DNA from: an uncultured Luminiphilus sp.
GTDB taxonomy: Bacteria; Pseudomonadota; Gammaproteobacteria; Pseudomonadales; Halieaceae
Length of the DNA: 64,000 nucleotides
Reading direction: 5' to 3'
NCBI GenBank assembly: GCA_938091995.1
Contig: CALKNZ010000004.1
Span: 1 to 64,000 of the forward strand
The position numbers were made by a program, and so were the translations under genes. This document shows, piece by piece, positions 1 to 9,339 of the stretch. Position 1 is the stretch's first letter. Every line of letters begins with the position of its first letter. The notes under the pieces were generated by a model. The model was given only the letters and a program-made list of their open reading frames with translations, did not search any database and was not told the origin of the DNA.

Positions 1-73
1 TTTCACAGCCGATCAGCAATAAGCTGCCAGCAATAACCACTACAGTGGCGCGAATAAACTGAGGTAATTTCAT
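1..73 (-). CDS. pufC: Reaction-centre cytochrome c subunit PufC, N-terminal fragment
   Basis: Only the first 24 codons are inside the window; the gene continues past the left edge. The start ATG (73-71) overlaps the pufM stop in an ATGA junction, and a GGAGG-type ribosome site lies just upstream inside pufM. The peptide opens with a positively charged end, a hydrophobic stretch and the lipobox LLIGC, as expected for a lipid-anchored tetrahaem cytochrome that re-reduces the photo-oxidised special pair from the periplasm. No haem motif is visible in this part, so the call rests on position directly after pufLM and on the lipoprotein signal. Confidence 0.8.
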   Translation of the reverse strand, partial: MKLPQFIRATVVVIAGSLLLIGCE

Positions 74-1044
74 GGGTTCGCCTCCATCATAGGATCAACG
101 ACAGGTACCGCGTCGATAACAGGGTAGGCCGGTGCAATACCGTGCTTAACACCCCAGAGATACCAGTTTTCTACTACTGTTCCGGTGAGTAGGATGCCTA
201 TGCCACCAGTGATGACGGTCAGTACTGCAAACCACCAAGCCCAGCGATGGATAGATTCCATGGAGGCGTTAAAGCCCATACACCAGCGCCAGTACAACAT
301 TGACCGCTCGCCCGCGGTGCCGATATCGGTAACCTGGTCTATCTCGCGATCGCCGCCATATCGACTTACCGCTAGTATCGTCGCCCCGTGCATGGCAAAC
401 AAAATGGCCGAGCCGTAAAGGAAGGCGATTGAAAGCATGTGGAAGGGGTTGTAGAACAAGTTGCCGTAACGCATTGAAAAGGCCGCAGTCCAATCCAAGT
501 GCGGGAAGATGCCAAAGGGCACGGCCTCGCTCCAGCTGCCCATGAGAATGGGACGGATAAAGCCAAGCACTAGGTATAGCCAGATAGCCGCTGCAAATGC
601 CCAGGCTAGGTAGTTGCTCATGCCCAGGTTTCTGGAGATGGTGAATGTTCGCCACCACCAAAGCAGTATCGAAGCGGTGAGGAAAAAACCCGCCATTAAC
701 CACCAGCCACCGTCATTAAGGGGTGGAATACTCAGCCCATACTCGGGGGGTGGTGGCTCGAGAGCCAGCCATGGCAGTTGTCGTATGAACTCGATGGGGT
801 CCCAGTTAACTGAGGCCCACATATTAAGACCGATGATCTCGAAAGCTATGAAGCCGCACAGGAAGGCGAGGAAGCCGGATGGTCCTAAGTAAATGGGACC
901 AATCTGTGCATCGCCTAGTTTGCCGGCAATCCAGCTGTGAATGGGACCACCCATTCGATGCTCTTCATCCTTGCCGATGGGAACTCCGGGATAGTCGGGA
1001 GCGTCGGCCTGAACCTGTGTGAAAATGTTTTGATATTCAATCAT
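70..1044 (-). CDS. pufM: Photosynthetic reaction centre M subunit PufM
   Basis: Membrane subunit of the type-2 reaction centre; with PufL it holds the bacteriochlorophyll special pair, the bacteriopheophytins, the quinones and the non-haem iron. The 324 residues match the family length and contain five hydrophobic helices. His-bearing segments characteristic of M are present, including FPHLDW, NPFHML and FAMHGATIL. The N-terminal region ([10 protein letters not shown]) is also typical. A strong ribosome site (GAGGAG) precedes the ATG, 14 bp after the pufL stop, so pufL and pufM are co-transcribed. Confidence 0.97.
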   Translation of the reverse strand: MIEYQNIFTQVQADAPDYPGVPIGKDEEHRMGGPIHSWIAGKLGDAQIGPIYLGPSGFLAFLCGFIAFEIIGLNMWASVNWDPIEFIRQLPWLALEPPPPEYGLSIPPLNDGGWWLMAGFFLTASILLWWWRTFTISRNLGMSNYLAWAFAAAIWLYLVLGFIRPILMGSWSEAVPFGIFPHLDWTAAFSMRYGNLFYNPFHMLSIAFLYGSAILFAMHGATILAVSRYGGDREIDQVTDIGTAGERSMLYWRWCMGFNASMESIHRWAWWFAVLTVITGGIGILLTGTVVENWYLWGVKHGIAPAYPVIDAVPVVDPMMEANP

Positions 1045-1058
1045 GATTCAGTCTCTCC

Positions 1059-1883
1059 TCAGTTCCAGATGGGCAGTTCAAGCCACCAGTTCCACCATTC
1101 CGGCCATCCTCTGGTCCAGAATGGGCCGCTGATCACAATGCACACGGCGCTCCAGAATGCTGCGCCTAGCGCCACGAATAGACCTAAACGGTGAATACCA
1201 AGGGCCCCAATGGAGTAGCCAATATCGTCCCGGAAAAAAGTATTTTCGTGTTCGCCAGTCTTTACCTTTTCGCCATCCCGAGGGTCGGTGGCCATCAGGA
1301 TCAACGATCCGTGCATTGACAACGCCATTGCCGTCGTGAAGAAGAATGTAATTGCGATCATATGTGCGGGGTTGTAATGAAAATGTAAAAACTGATAGCC
1401 AACGTTCGACACCCAATCAAGGTGGCTGAGAATGCCGTAGGGGAAACCATGACCCCATGCACCGAGTAGCATGGGACGGATAACGACCAACGTGACGTAG
1501 GCAAGCACCGCGTAGCTGAAGGCAAATGGGATGTGCAGCCCCATGCCTAACTTGCGGGCAATTTCTACCTGCCGGAGTATCCAAGAGACAAAAGCACCGA
1601 TCGCGCAAATGGTAATCAATTGCCAAGCGCCTCCCTCCGCAAAGGGAGCAACCCCCAGGCCGTAGGATAAATCTGGCGGTGCAATGTTAATGCGCCAAAT
1701 ATTCCAGGTGTCACCCATGGATGCGCCCACTAAAATCAGCGCAGTGCCAAGTAGGGCGAAGAAGGCGGTACTGACTCCGAAGAAGCCGACGTAAAACGGC
1801 CCCACCCAAAAGTCAAAGAGGTCTCCTCCAACCAGCGTGCCACCCCTGACACGGTACTTCCTCTCAAAACTCAGTAATGACAT
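1059..1883 (-). CDS. pufL: Photosynthetic reaction centre L subunit PufL
   Basis: L subunit of the type-2 reaction centre in the cytoplasmic membrane. The N-terminus ([18 protein letters not shown], then [14 protein letters not shown]) is close to that of purple-bacterial PufL. The segments [20 protein letters not shown] and AMSLHGSLIL carry cofactor- and iron-ligating histidines. At 274 residues it has the normal length. Upstream there is only a 93-bp gap to the putative pufQ, too short for the pufB and pufA light-harvesting genes that usually lie between pufQ and pufL. Confidence 0.97.
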   Translation of the reverse strand: MSLLSFERKYRVRGGTLVGGDLFDFWVGPFYVGFFGVSTAFFALLGTALILVGASMGDTWNIWRINIAPPDLSYGLGVAPFAEGGAWQLITICAIGAFVSWILRQVEIARKLGMGLHIPFAFSYAVLAYVTLVVIRPMLLGAWGHGFPYGILSHLDWVSNVGYQFLHFHYNPAHMIAITFFFTTAMALSMHGSLILMATDPRDGEKVKTGEHENTFFRDDIGYSIGALGIHRLGLFVALGAAFWSAVCIVISGPFWTRGWPEWWNWWLELPIWN

Positions 1884-1976
1884 GTCATGTCCCTCAATCC
1901 CTGTGCGTCGCTATCCTGCGCGCGCCATCGGTTATTACTCCTCGGTAGGTACGACCTTCCCGGCCGTGCCTGTTGT

Positions 1977-2198
1977 TCAGACGCGCATGAAAGCGTAGGG
2001 AACCACGCCGTATGCCGCCTTTTTTGCTGCTTGAAAACAGCTTTCACCGGGTGAAGCATGAGCGACCGACTGAAACGTCAGACGACACACCACTGCACCG
2101 ATGAAAAACCAGCAAAATGCTACGATTAGCAACAGTCGAAATTGCAGTTGCTCGCCTAGCGATTGCTGATGTCCTTTTTGCCCTGATGAATGATTCAT
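1977..2198 (-). CDS. pufQ: Putative PufQ, small single-span membrane protein
   Basis: A 73-residue protein between bchZ and pufL, the standard place of pufQ. It has a polar N-terminus, one hydrophobic helix (FRLLLIVAFCWFFIGAVVC, about residues 20-40) and a short soluble tail. PufQ proteins have this layout and are thought to help bacteriochlorophyll delivery and antenna assembly. The ATG at 2198 has a GGGAG ribosome site at good spacing, 18 bp after the bchZ stop; a GTG one codon upstream is less likely. Sequence similarity to known PufQ is weak to the eye, so the call rests on size, topology and position. Confidence 0.6.
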   Translation of the reverse strand: MNHSSGQKGHQQSLGEQLQFRLLLIVAFCWFFIGAVVCRLTFQSVAHASPGESCFQAAKKAAYGVVPYAFMRV

Positions 2199-2216
2199 CA
2201 CACTTCTCCCTCGCGG

Positions 2217-3659
2217 TCAGGCTGCGGTGCCGGTCTTTACTTCAAGACCTGCACGCAACACATGTTCTTTGCTAACAGCATCGACGCCCTGATGCCGAGC
2301 CGAATGCTCGGCGGCATCACGAATTCGTTTTGCTGCGGAAATTCGGACCAATATCGGTTGCTTGGCAACCAATGTTTCTAGTGTTTTTTCTGCATCATCG
2401 GCCCAGCGCAGTGCCATACGTGCAGGTGTTGCCTCAACGGCATCCATTTCGGTGCCAAGTGGCAGAATGTGGAACAAGGCGTCGAATAGCGCGTTGCAGA
2501 CTTCCTGTAATAAATAGGTGGCACCGCTATAACCCATAAAGGGGGTTCCCGTATGGCGCCGAATAATCGTGCCCGGTAGGGAGGCTGGAATGTAAATGCT
2601 CTTGCCGCCTAATTCTGCGAGGTACATGCGTTCGTTATAGCTACCAAACAGGATAAGGGGTGAGGTATCTGCAATTGTCTGACGAATCGTTTCGTTGTCA
2701 GGTTTTACACCGGGCTTGCGTGAAAAGTGAAAAGCGCAGGGAAGTCCTAGCTCGTCTTCTAGAAAATGTCTCACGCCTCGGGTATATGTTTCCGTGGCCG
2801 AGATACCAAAGTTGGCAGTGCCAAAGAAATCTTGGGTTACAGAGCGCCATAAATCCCAGACGGGCTTTAATGTCGTGTGGCGTTCTTGTTCGATGAAGGG
2901 TTCGGGGTCTAAACCGAGCTCTTCGCCTAGTGCGCGTAAAAACTTGGTGGTGCTGTGCAGCCCAAAGGGCGCCTGAAACCAGGGCTTTTCTAGGGCCTGA
3001 CAGAGCTTTGAGCCAAATTCCCGGTACATACACACGTTGGCATCAGCGTCGCCTAGAGAGGGGATGTCATCAAGATGGCAACCCAGAGGGAAAACCCGAT
3101 TGACTCGCGCGCCCATACCCTCGACTAATCTAACAATCTCGGCTTGGTCTGATGCCGTGTTGAAATAACCGTAAGCGGGTCCGATGATATTGACCGACGG
3201 TACGGCATTTTCCTTGGCGGCCTTTCGCTTCTTCTTTTTCCCACCGTACTGATCCCACAGCCAGACTAGGGCGCGATCTGCACTCTGCCACTGATCCTCG
3301 TCGATGGTTCTGGGTAGAAAACGCTTTATGTTGGTATCTGCGGGGGTGACACCTCCGCCAATCATTTCTGCAATGGATCCGGTGACAACGACGCTTGGGC
3401 GCTCTGCATCTAGCGTCTGGTGGGCACGGCGCAGCGCGCCCTCTGTACCTTTCTGTCCAAGCTCTTCTTCAGCAAGCCCGGTAACAACGATGGGGAGCTC
3501 GTGGGGTGGCAAGCCATCGGTGTAGTGAAGCACCGATGTAACGGGCAGGTTTTCGCAGCCTACGGGGCCGTCAATAATTACCTGCAGTCCTTTTACCGCA
3601 GTAAACACATATACCGAGCCCCAGTAGCCGCCCGCTCTGTCGTGATCAAAGACGAGCAT
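2217..3659 (-). CDS. bchZ: Chlorophyllide a reductase subunit Z (BchZ)
   Basis: Beta-type catalytic subunit of chlorophyllide a oxidoreductase, the nitrogenase-like enzyme that reduces ring B of chlorophyllide a to the bacteriochlorin. The 480 residues begin with [20 protein letters not shown] and contain [19 protein letters not shown], both characteristic of BchZ, and a NifK-like fold is expected. The gene starts on the last base of the bchY stop (TGATG), so translation is probably coupled and subunit stoichiometry controlled. It is followed by the putative pufQ and pufLM. Confidence 0.95.
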   Translation of the reverse strand: MLVFDHDRAGGYWGSVYVFTAVKGLQVIIDGPVGCENLPVTSVLHYTDGLPPHELPIVVTGLAEEELGQKGTEGALRRAHQTLDAERPSVVVTGSIAEMIGGGVTPADTNIKRFLPRTIDEDQWQSADRALVWLWDQYGGKKKKRKAAKENAVPSVNIIGPAYGYFNTASDQAEIVRLVEGMGARVNRVFPLGCHLDDIPSLGDADANVCMYREFGSKLCQALEKPWFQAPFGLHSTTKFLRALGEELGLDPEPFIEQERHTTLKPVWDLWRSVTQDFFGTANFGISATETYTRGVRHFLEDELGLPCAFHFSRKPGVKPDNETIRQTIADTSPLILFGSYNERMYLAELGGKSIYIPASLPGTIIRRHTGTPFMGYSGATYLLQEVCNALFDALFHILPLGTEMDAVEATPARMALRWADDAEKTLETLVAKQPILVRISAAKRIRDAAEHSARHQGVDAVSKEHVLRAGLEVKTGTAA

Positions 3660-5158
3660 CAGGCAACCTCCCTCGTTTTGATTAGACCCGACCGGTTGAT
3701 AGTGTCTTCAGTCCAAACACCCGCTGCATCGCCAGACCCTACGCCCTCAAAGAACGAGTCCATGGCGGCGAAGCGTGATTTGTTATTCACCGCTGTGTTA
3801 ATCACCTGACTCAGCGAACCCGCGCCAGCAGGACCCATAAGCGGTCGAGCAGAAATTAAGTTCGTGAAATACAGTGAAGGCACGCCTTTTTGCTTCGCGT
3901 GTTGCACGACCGGCGTGGTGCCGATGGCAAGATCGGGTTCAAATGCGTCTACGGCACAGGTATCGTCTTCCAGCGATGCTCGAAACTTAACAGTGACGCC
4001 GTGTGCTTCAAGCCATTCTTTGTCGTGCGCATTCCACTGTGTGCCGGGACAGGCACTGCCGACATAACGCAGGTCAGCGCCACTCTCGACAAGTAAGCGG
4101 GCGACGAGCAATTCAGAGCCCTCGTAACCCGAGAGCGTCATGCGTGCTTTGATTGGGTTTGCAGCAATGGCCTCAGCAATCGATTTACGCAGCGTGTCGC
4201 GGTGTTTAGTCATGACATCCGCAGGCGTGCCTAGAGCCGTACCTATCGCGGTAAGCCATTCGGCAGTGCCCTCGGCACCGACAGGAGCTGAGCCAATAAC
4301 TGGTTTACCGGCCGCGACGAACTCTCGATTACAAGCGCTGTAAAAAGGGTGAAGCATAGCGACTAAGCTGCTATCTAATGCGGCGTAAAGCTCTCGCCAT
4401 TCCCGCGTGGGAACGACAGGGCCAGCACTTGCACCCAATGGCCTTAGTAATCTATCAATTACGATGGCGTCGACAGGAAAGATTTCACCCAAAAGTGCAA
4501 TTGATGGCTTGCTGTCCCGGGACTCCAGGCTCGTGGGGCGAGCCACAGGGCCAGCGGACACCTCGGAACGGGCATACTTAAGCATGGCTGCAGCCAAGAC
4601 ATCTTTCGCTTCAGCATGAGTGGGCACGCCAAAGCCTGGTACATCAATGCCGATGATCCGTACGCCGTTAATGGATTTTGGTAATAGATCTAATGGCACA
4701 CCTGATGCGGTGGGCACGCAAAGGTTGATCACAACCACTGCATCATATTTATCAGGATCAGCTAAGGTATGCACTGACTCTCTAATATCTTCAAAGAGTT
4801 TGCCGGTAACGAGGGATTCAGAATCGAAGGGTACGTAACCGACGGTTCGGCGTGCGCCGTAAAAGTGTGAGGTAAACGTTAATCCGTAGACACAGCAGGC
4901 TGAGCCACTCAAGACTGTTGCCGTGCGCTGCATTCTTAGACCAACTCTTAATGATCCAAATGCGGGACACATGCTCTGAGGCTGGTCGTGAGGCCCTACG
5001 GGGTAGTCTTTAGCGTACTGATCGAGTGTTTCTTGATTGGCCTGACCTGCCGCCTGATCACGCAGGGTTCGGGAGCTTCCGGCACAGCCTGGTGCATCGG
5101 TCGCATCTTCTGTTACCAGTGGAATGGTTTCTGGAATATTTGATACGTGATCAGACAT
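3659..5158 (-). CDS. bchY: Chlorophyllide a reductase subunit Y (BchY)
   Basis: Alpha-type partner of BchZ in chlorophyllide a reductase; the Y and Z subunits share a 4Fe-4S cluster and bind the substrate. I place the start at the ATG at 5158, which overlaps the bchX stop (ATGTCTGA). An upstream in-frame start at 5191 would overlap bchX by 41 bp. The protein is then 499 residues. Cysteines fitting cluster ligation occur near the N-terminus ([10 protein letters not shown] and [19 protein letters not shown]). It lies between bchX and bchZ in the conserved bchCXYZ order. Confidence 0.95.
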   Translation of the reverse strand: MSDHVSNIPETIPLVTEDATDAPGCAGSSRTLRDQAAGQANQETLDQYAKDYPVGPHDQPQSMCPAFGSLRVGLRMQRTATVLSGSACCVYGLTFTSHFYGARRTVGYVPFDSESLVTGKLFEDIRESVHTLADPDKYDAVVVINLCVPTASGVPLDLLPKSINGVRIIGIDVPGFGVPTHAEAKDVLAAAMLKYARSEVSAGPVARPTSLESRDSKPSIALLGEIFPVDAIVIDRLLRPLGASAGPVVPTREWRELYAALDSSLVAMLHPFYSACNREFVAAGKPVIGSAPVGAEGTAEWLTAIGTALGTPADVMTKHRDTLRKSIAEAIAANPIKARMTLSGYEGSELLVARLLVESGADLRYVGSACPGTQWNAHDKEWLEAHGVTVKFRASLEDDTCAVDAFEPDLAIGTTPVVQHAKQKGVPSLYFTNLISARPLMGPAGAGSLSQVINTAVNNKSRFAAMDSFFEGVGSGDAAGVWTEDTINRSGLIKTREVA

Positions 5159-6146
5159 TGTCGTAGACGACCTCAAGGGAAGGCTGCTCAAGTTTTGTCA
5201 CATCGCAAAGGTCCGCAAGGGTTGCCGGTTGCAGCACCACATTGCGTCCAACGGTATCGCCATCGAAAAGCTCTAGAAGCCCGTCTTGTGTCAGTGGAGC
5301 CGGTTGGGCCGGTGGTGCGTCGGCCACGTTGCTGGCCAAGCCGGCAAAGAGCGATCCCCACTCACTTTCCGGCGTACCTATGATTTCGTAGTTGGCGCTT
5401 TTGCGTCGAATATCGTCATTGGCCGGTATCGAGGCCAATTCGGGAATGCCTACTGCCTCGCAGAACGCTTGAGCTTCACCGCTACCGTCGTCCTTGTTGG
5501 TGACCATGCCCGCGACACCGACGTTACCGCCCAATTTTCGGAAATACTCGACCGCAGAGCAGACGTTGTTTGCCACGTACAAGGATTGAAGGTCGTTGGA
5601 GGCGACCACAATCACTTTTTGACACATGTCTCTCGCGATCGGGAGGCCAAAGCCGCCGCAAACCACGTCGCCTAAGAAGTCGAGCAAAACATAGTCGAAG
5701 TCCCAATCATGAAAGCCAAGTTTTTCGAGAGTTTCAAAGCCGTGGATGATGCCTCGGCCTCCACAGCCTCGTCCGACTTCAGGGCCACCAAGCTCCATGG
5801 CATAAACGCCGTCGCGTTTAAAACAGACGTCTTCTACTCGAACTTCGTCTCCCGCCGCTTTTTTGGCGGCTGCGGTTTCAATAATGGTTGGACAGGCTTT
5901 GCCACCGAAGAGTAGTGATGTGGTATCACTTTTTGGGTCACAGCCTATCAGCAAGACTTTTTTGCCCTGCTGCGCCATCATGTAAGACAGGTTAGAGAGC
6001 GTAAAACTCTTGCCAATGCCACCTTTCCCATAAATCGCAATAATCTGCGTTTTTGGGGCTTCTGCGGTAGAGCTGGCAATCATGTCAGCGCGTTCGCCGC
6101 TAGCCTCTAGGCCTGGGTCATAGACTTGTGCTTCGCTGGGACTCAT
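5151..6146 (-). CDS. bchX: Chlorophyllide a reductase iron protein BchX
   Basis: ATP-hydrolysing electron donor to BchYZ, related to nitrogenase NifH and to BchL. The P-loop GKGGIGKS sits near residue 40. Two conserved cysteines that would bridge the dimer 4Fe-4S cluster appear in GRGCGGRGII and DVVCGGFGLP. The 331 residues, with an N-terminal extension before the P-loop, match BchX rather than BchL. The ATG overlaps the bchC stop (ATGA). Confidence 0.96.
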   Translation of the reverse strand: MSPSEAQVYDPGLEASGERADMIASSTAEAPKTQIIAIYGKGGIGKSFTLSNLSYMMAQQGKKVLLIGCDPKSDTTSLLFGGKACPTIIETAAAKKAAGDEVRVEDVCFKRDGVYAMELGGPEVGRGCGGRGIIHGFETLEKLGFHDWDFDYVLLDFLGDVVCGGFGLPIARDMCQKVIVVASNDLQSLYVANNVCSAVEYFRKLGGNVGVAGMVTNKDDGSGEAQAFCEAVGIPELASIPANDDIRRKSANYEIIGTPESEWGSLFAGLASNVADAPPAQPAPLTQDGLLELFDGDTVGRNVVLQPATLADLCDVTKLEQPSLEVVYDNV

Positions 6147-7090
6147 ACGGCCCTCCAGTCAAGAATCATTTTTAAGCATTGGGGATCAGAAAACGCTTTG
6201 TCATAAGCTGGCGCAGCGTTTTGAGCGGTGTATTGATGGGTTATGAGATCCTGAACCTCGATTCGATTCTCAGTAAGCAAGTTTCGGGCGAACTCAAGAT
6301 CTTCTGACTGCCACTCTGCCGCTATGCGCAGCGTAGCTTCAGCCATGAATGCAACGGGGAAATCAAACTTTATGGGCTGGTGATAAAACCCGGCTAACAC
6401 GATCCACCCGCCTTTGCGCAGGCTGGGCAGGAGAGCTTCCAAAATAGAAGCGTCCCCTGATACGTCACAAATTCGCTCGTAACGACTGCCGGTATCGTCC
6501 TTTGGGTCCAATACGGGGTAGGGCGTATTGCCATCTCGTCGAGCGGGATCTTGCTCCCAAACACGTAAATCTGTGGCGCCCAAGGATTGACAGATCCTGG
6601 CTACCAAGCGGCCCAGAACCCCATGCCCAACGATCAGTTCAGGCAGTTCATTATTTTCAAAGCGCTTAATAGCATGCACGGCTGTTGCAATAAGCGCGAG
6701 TAGCACGCCCTCTGAGCCAGTATCTGATTGCAGCGGAATAAGCCGCGTTGAGTCGACGACTAAATGTCGTGCGGCGCCACCGAACAGTCCAGCGACATCT
6801 TCAAAGCCTCGACTTCCCGGTACAAAGACAACACTGCCAGCTGCTATTTTGGATTCGCTGCCGGCATCGATAACTCGGCCCACGCTTTCATAACCGGGCA
6901 CCAGCGGGTAATTCAGTCCGGGAAAGTGTGGCATGCGGCCGTCCCATAGGAGGCGCTCGGTGCCGGTGCTTATGCCTGACCAGTCAATCTCAACTAAACA
7001 GTCAGCCGCGGCACAGTCGGGAAGGCCAACCTCGCGTAAGGAGAGGTTCCCGGGTGACTCAAAAACTACAGCTGTTGCTACCTGGGTCAT
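6143..7090 (-). CDS. bchC: Bacteriochlorophyllide a dehydrogenase BchC
   Basis: Oxidises the C3 hydroxyethyl group of the bacteriochlorophyllide intermediate to an acetyl group, after the BchXYZ step. It belongs to the medium-chain dehydrogenase family: GISTGTERLLWDG and PLVPGYESVGRV mark the catalytic domain, and IVGHGVLGRLVA the nucleotide-binding turn. At 315 residues it matches family size. It is the first gene of the bchCXYZ-puf run, and its 5' flank (7091-7214) holds two PpsR-type operators. Confidence 0.95.
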   Translation of the reverse strand: MTQVATAVVFESPGNLSLREVGLPDCAAADCLVEIDWSGISTGTERLLWDGRMPHFPGLNYPLVPGYESVGRVIDAGSESKIAAGSVVFVPGSRGFEDVAGLFGGAARHLVVDSTRLIPLQSDTGSEGVLLALIATAVHAIKRFENNELPELIVGHGVLGRLVARICQSLGATDLRVWEQDPARRDGNTPYPVLDPKDDTGSRYERICDVSGDASILEALLPSLRKGGWIVLAGFYHQPIKFDFPVAFMAEATLRIAAEWQSEDLEFARNLLTENRIEVQDLITHQYTAQNAAPAYDKAFSDPQCLKMILDWRAV

Positions 7091-7133
7091 TCAAAGGCTC
7101 CGGAGCTTTGGGCTCCTTTAGCTTCTTGTTATT

Positions 7134-7149
7134 TGTCTTCTTGAAGACA
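7134..7149. repeat. Perfect inverted repeat in the bchC leader
   Basis: TGTCTTC-TT-GAAGACA is a 7-bp perfect palindrome with a 2-bp centre, 44 bp upstream of the bchC start and 21 bp from the nearest PpsR-type operator. It is either a further protein site or a small hairpin in the bchC leader; no T-run follows on the minus strand, so it is not an obvious terminator. Confidence 0.4.
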
Positions 7150-7170
7150 GAAATTCCTGTTTTCAATAGG

Positions 7171-7214
7171 TGTCAGTTTAAAGAGACAATTTCAACTGTC
7201 AACTAAATATTACG
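7171..7214. promoter_or_regulatory. Tandem PpsR/CrtJ-type operators at the bchC promoter
   Basis: An exact TGT-N12-ACA match lies at 7171-7188. A second copy with one mismatch (TGT-N12-ACG) lies at 7197-7214, separated by 8 bp. Two such palindromes about 8 bp apart upstream of bchC are the classic target of the aerobic repressor CrtJ/PpsR in Rhodobacter. The second copy overlaps the crtF stop codon, so the bchC promoter is embedded at the end of crtF. Confidence 0.75.
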
Positions 7215-8361
7215 CATTGATTTTATCACCGATAAGCACTCTGACAAGGCTTGGCATGGGGCTCTTGGCTTCACGAACGTTGTGAAATCCCGCTATTTTC
7301 ATCATCGAGGTCAGTTCTATAGCTGTTCGCGGGCGACCGCTGCCCATTGCCCAGAGATAAAACCCAAAATAGGTGTGTCCAATCGACTCTGATCCTGGGG
7401 TTTCTGCCATGGGCTCGGCTACTATTAGCTGTCCGTCCACAGGTAAGGCCTGAAAGGCTTTGTTGATGAGATTCTGGGCGGGTTTATCGTCGTGATCGTG
7501 CAGTACACGCACTAAAGTCATGATGTCGGCTTGCTCGGGCAAGGGGTCCTCGAACATGTCGCCACCCTGGTATTCAAGGGCATTGGCCGTCTCGTTGCTG
7601 GTGTGCGCTGCAGCAGCTTGCTGTGCTACCGCTGGCAAATCGAAAACGATGGCTCGAATATTGGGAAATCTGGCCACAGCGCGGCGTGCAAACGCCCCAG
7701 TACCGCCGGCAATGTCTACAAGACTGGTTCTAGCGCCAAAGTCCACGCTGTCCAGCACGTAATCGGCAATCATGCCTTGGGAGGTTGCCATGAGCTCGCT
7801 GTAAGTTTCCGGATTGGTTTCGCCCGCTATAACGTCGCCATAAGCCCAGTAATTTGCCAGTGCTGTCTTGTCACGCTGACGAAGGAGTGCGGTTGGGTCC
7901 GAAAGATCGGCGTAGAGGTGTCTATGATGGCGGACCATTGCGGCGATGCCAGGATTAGCGAGCATTGCAGCACCCAGCTCCCCTAAGCCCCACAAGCCCT
8001 CCCCATAGGACTCGAGTAGCCCTAACCCTTTAGCGGCCTTCAAAAGTGTCACAAGAGCGGGTTTTGGAATGCCGGTGGCAGATATCAGTCCCTCCGTTTG
8101 GGCGGGCCCGTCTGCCAGTAGATTGGGAATATCAAGTTCCACAAAGGCGGCGAGGGTTTGGGAATATACAAATCCCGCGGTGATGTGGTGAAGTTGGGTG
8201 GCTCGTCGATTCGCGATAAGTCGAGTCAGTGGGGTGCGTGCGGCCCATTTTTGAAAGCGCGGATTGGCGATTAACTTGTTGCGGTATTGATGCCACCGCA
8301 ATCGCCAGGACGTTGAGTAACTTGGAGTTTCATTGCGCACTAACTGTCCCTGTAACGACAT
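7210..8361 (-). CDS. crtF: Hydroxyneurosporene O-methyltransferase CrtF
   Basis: SAM-dependent methylation of the C1 hydroxyl of acyclic carotenoids in the spirilloxanthin pathway. The N-terminal half is the helical dimerisation domain usual in this O-methyltransferase family. The SAM motif VDIAGGTGAFARR lies near residue 215, and the region LVRVLHDHDD, with the catalytic-type His, is further on. The 383 residues fit the family. It starts 3 bp after crtE, so the two share a transcript. Confidence 0.93.
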   Translation of the reverse strand: MSLQGQLVRNETPSYSTSWRLRWHQYRNKLIANPRFQKWAARTPLTRLIANRRATQLHHITAGFVYSQTLAAFVELDIPNLLADGPAQTEGLISATGIPKPALVTLLKAAKGLGLLESYGEGLWGLGELGAAMLANPGIAAMVRHHRHLYADLSDPTALLRQRDKTALANYWAYGDVIAGETNPETYSELMATSQGMIADYVLDSVDFGARTSLVDIAGGTGAFARRAVARFPNIRAIVFDLPAVAQQAAAAHTSNETANALEYQGGDMFEDPLPEQADIMTLVRVLHDHDDKPAQNLINKAFQALPVDGQLIVAEPMAETPGSESIGHTYFGFYLWAMGSGRPRTAIELTSMMKIAGFHNVREAKSPMPSLVRVLIGDKINA

Positions 8362-8364
8362 AGC

Positions 8365-9258
8365 TTAGGCCGCCGTGTGCTTAATACCCTGTGGGAAAAA
8401 GCGGTTTGATTGTTGTTGTACAACGTCATGTAGCAGAGCGCGGCCCTTGCAAGGGGGGATGGAGTCCAGCCCCTTTTCGATGCAGCGCTCCAGACGTTTT
8501 ACCGCTCCCTGCAGGCCCAGTTCACGGACTGCACTAGGTCTGTCGAGGGCGACATCAATGCCCGTTGGTTTGCCGATGGTGGCTGTATCGGCAATGGCGT
8601 CCTGAATGTCGTCCGCAACCTGATACGCTTCACCAATGCTGTTGCCGAGTTCACGCCAGGGTTCTGGGGGTACGCCCGCTGCGGCTGCACCTGCGCAAGT
8701 TGCCGCAACAAATAAGGCCCCTGTCTTGGCTTGGTGGTAGTGCTCAAGATCGACTCGGGGTTCACACTCCCATGCCTGTCCTGCACATATGCCCATGGGC
8801 CCGCCCACTCCAGCAGCGACAATAGCGGTGACCTGTGCCATTCGCACCGGGTGCGTCACGCTAGAACCTAGCTGCGCCAACTGCTGAAAAGCGGCCACGA
8901 TTAAGGCATCGCCGGACAGTACGGCAATACGTTGCCCAAAAGCAGCGTGAAGGGAAGGTTTACCCCGACGTTCAATGGCATCGTCAAAGCAGGGGAGGTC
9001 GTCGTGAACCAGTGATGCACAATGCAGCAACTCGATAGCGGCAGCAGCAGCCGATGCCAGTCGCGGCTCTGAATTACCATTGGCGAGTGCGACGGCCAGA
9101 CACAGGCGAGGTCGCACCCGGGCGCCACCGGGAAAAACCGCATAGTCCAGAGCTTTTGCCAGCAATGGCGGACAACCTTGTCCTGTGGCCTCGCGTATGG
9201 CGAGGGAGAGGGCATGTTCGCAATCCAGTGACTCTTTTCCCATGGCATAAGCCTCCAT
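8365..9258 (-). CDS. crtE: Geranylgeranyl diphosphate synthase CrtE
   Basis: Makes the C20 precursor for carotenoids and for the bacteriochlorophyll tail. Both aspartate-rich prenyltransferase motifs are present: HDDLPCFDD and DDIQD. I use the ATG at 9258 (297 residues). The longer reading from a TTG at 9306 would run through both PpsR-type operators and adds an N-terminus with no family counterpart. It is divergent from crtC and followed directly by crtF. Confidence 0.94.
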   Translation of the reverse strand: MEAYAMGKESLDCEHALSLAIREATGQGCPPLLAKALDYAVFPGGARVRPRLCLAVALANGNSEPRLASAAAAAIELLHCASLVHDDLPCFDDAIERRGKPSLHAAFGQRIAVLSGDALIVAAFQQLAQLGSSVTHPVRMAQVTAIVAAGVGGPMGICAGQAWECEPRVDLEHYHQAKTGALFVAATCAGAAAAGVPPEPWRELGNSIGEAYQVADDIQDAIADTATIGKPTGIDVALDRPSAVRELGLQGAVKRLERCIEKGLDSIPPCKGRALLHDVVQQQSNRFFPQGIKHTAA

Positions 9259-9274
9259 TGATGGGAAGGTTTGT

Positions 9275-9317
9275 TGTAAAGTAAACAAGACATATGCGAT
9301 GTTCAAGATATTTTACA
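9275..9317. promoter_or_regulatory. Tandem PpsR/CrtJ-type operators between crtE and crtC
   Basis: Two exact TGT-N12-ACA sites, 9275-9292 and 9300-9317, are separated by 7 bp in the divergent crtE/crtC promoter region. The second, read on the minus strand, has the extended form AAGTGTAA...ACAT that is also seen twice upstream of bchI. Their position between the two starts suggests that one repressor complex controls both genes. Confidence 0.85.
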
Positions 9318-9339
9318 CTTTCAATGCAGGAAGCGTGTC

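Noticed and set aside
269-703. Long alternative-frame ORF inside pufM, and similar ones inside bchD, crtD, P450 and RND genes
   Set aside because: They lie in other frames of well-recognised genes and show no family motifs.
1871-2059. 62-codon minus-strand frame between the putative pufQ and pufL as a possible LH1 gene
   Set aside because: The translation is basic and polar with no membrane helix or LH1 His motif, and it overlaps both neighbours.
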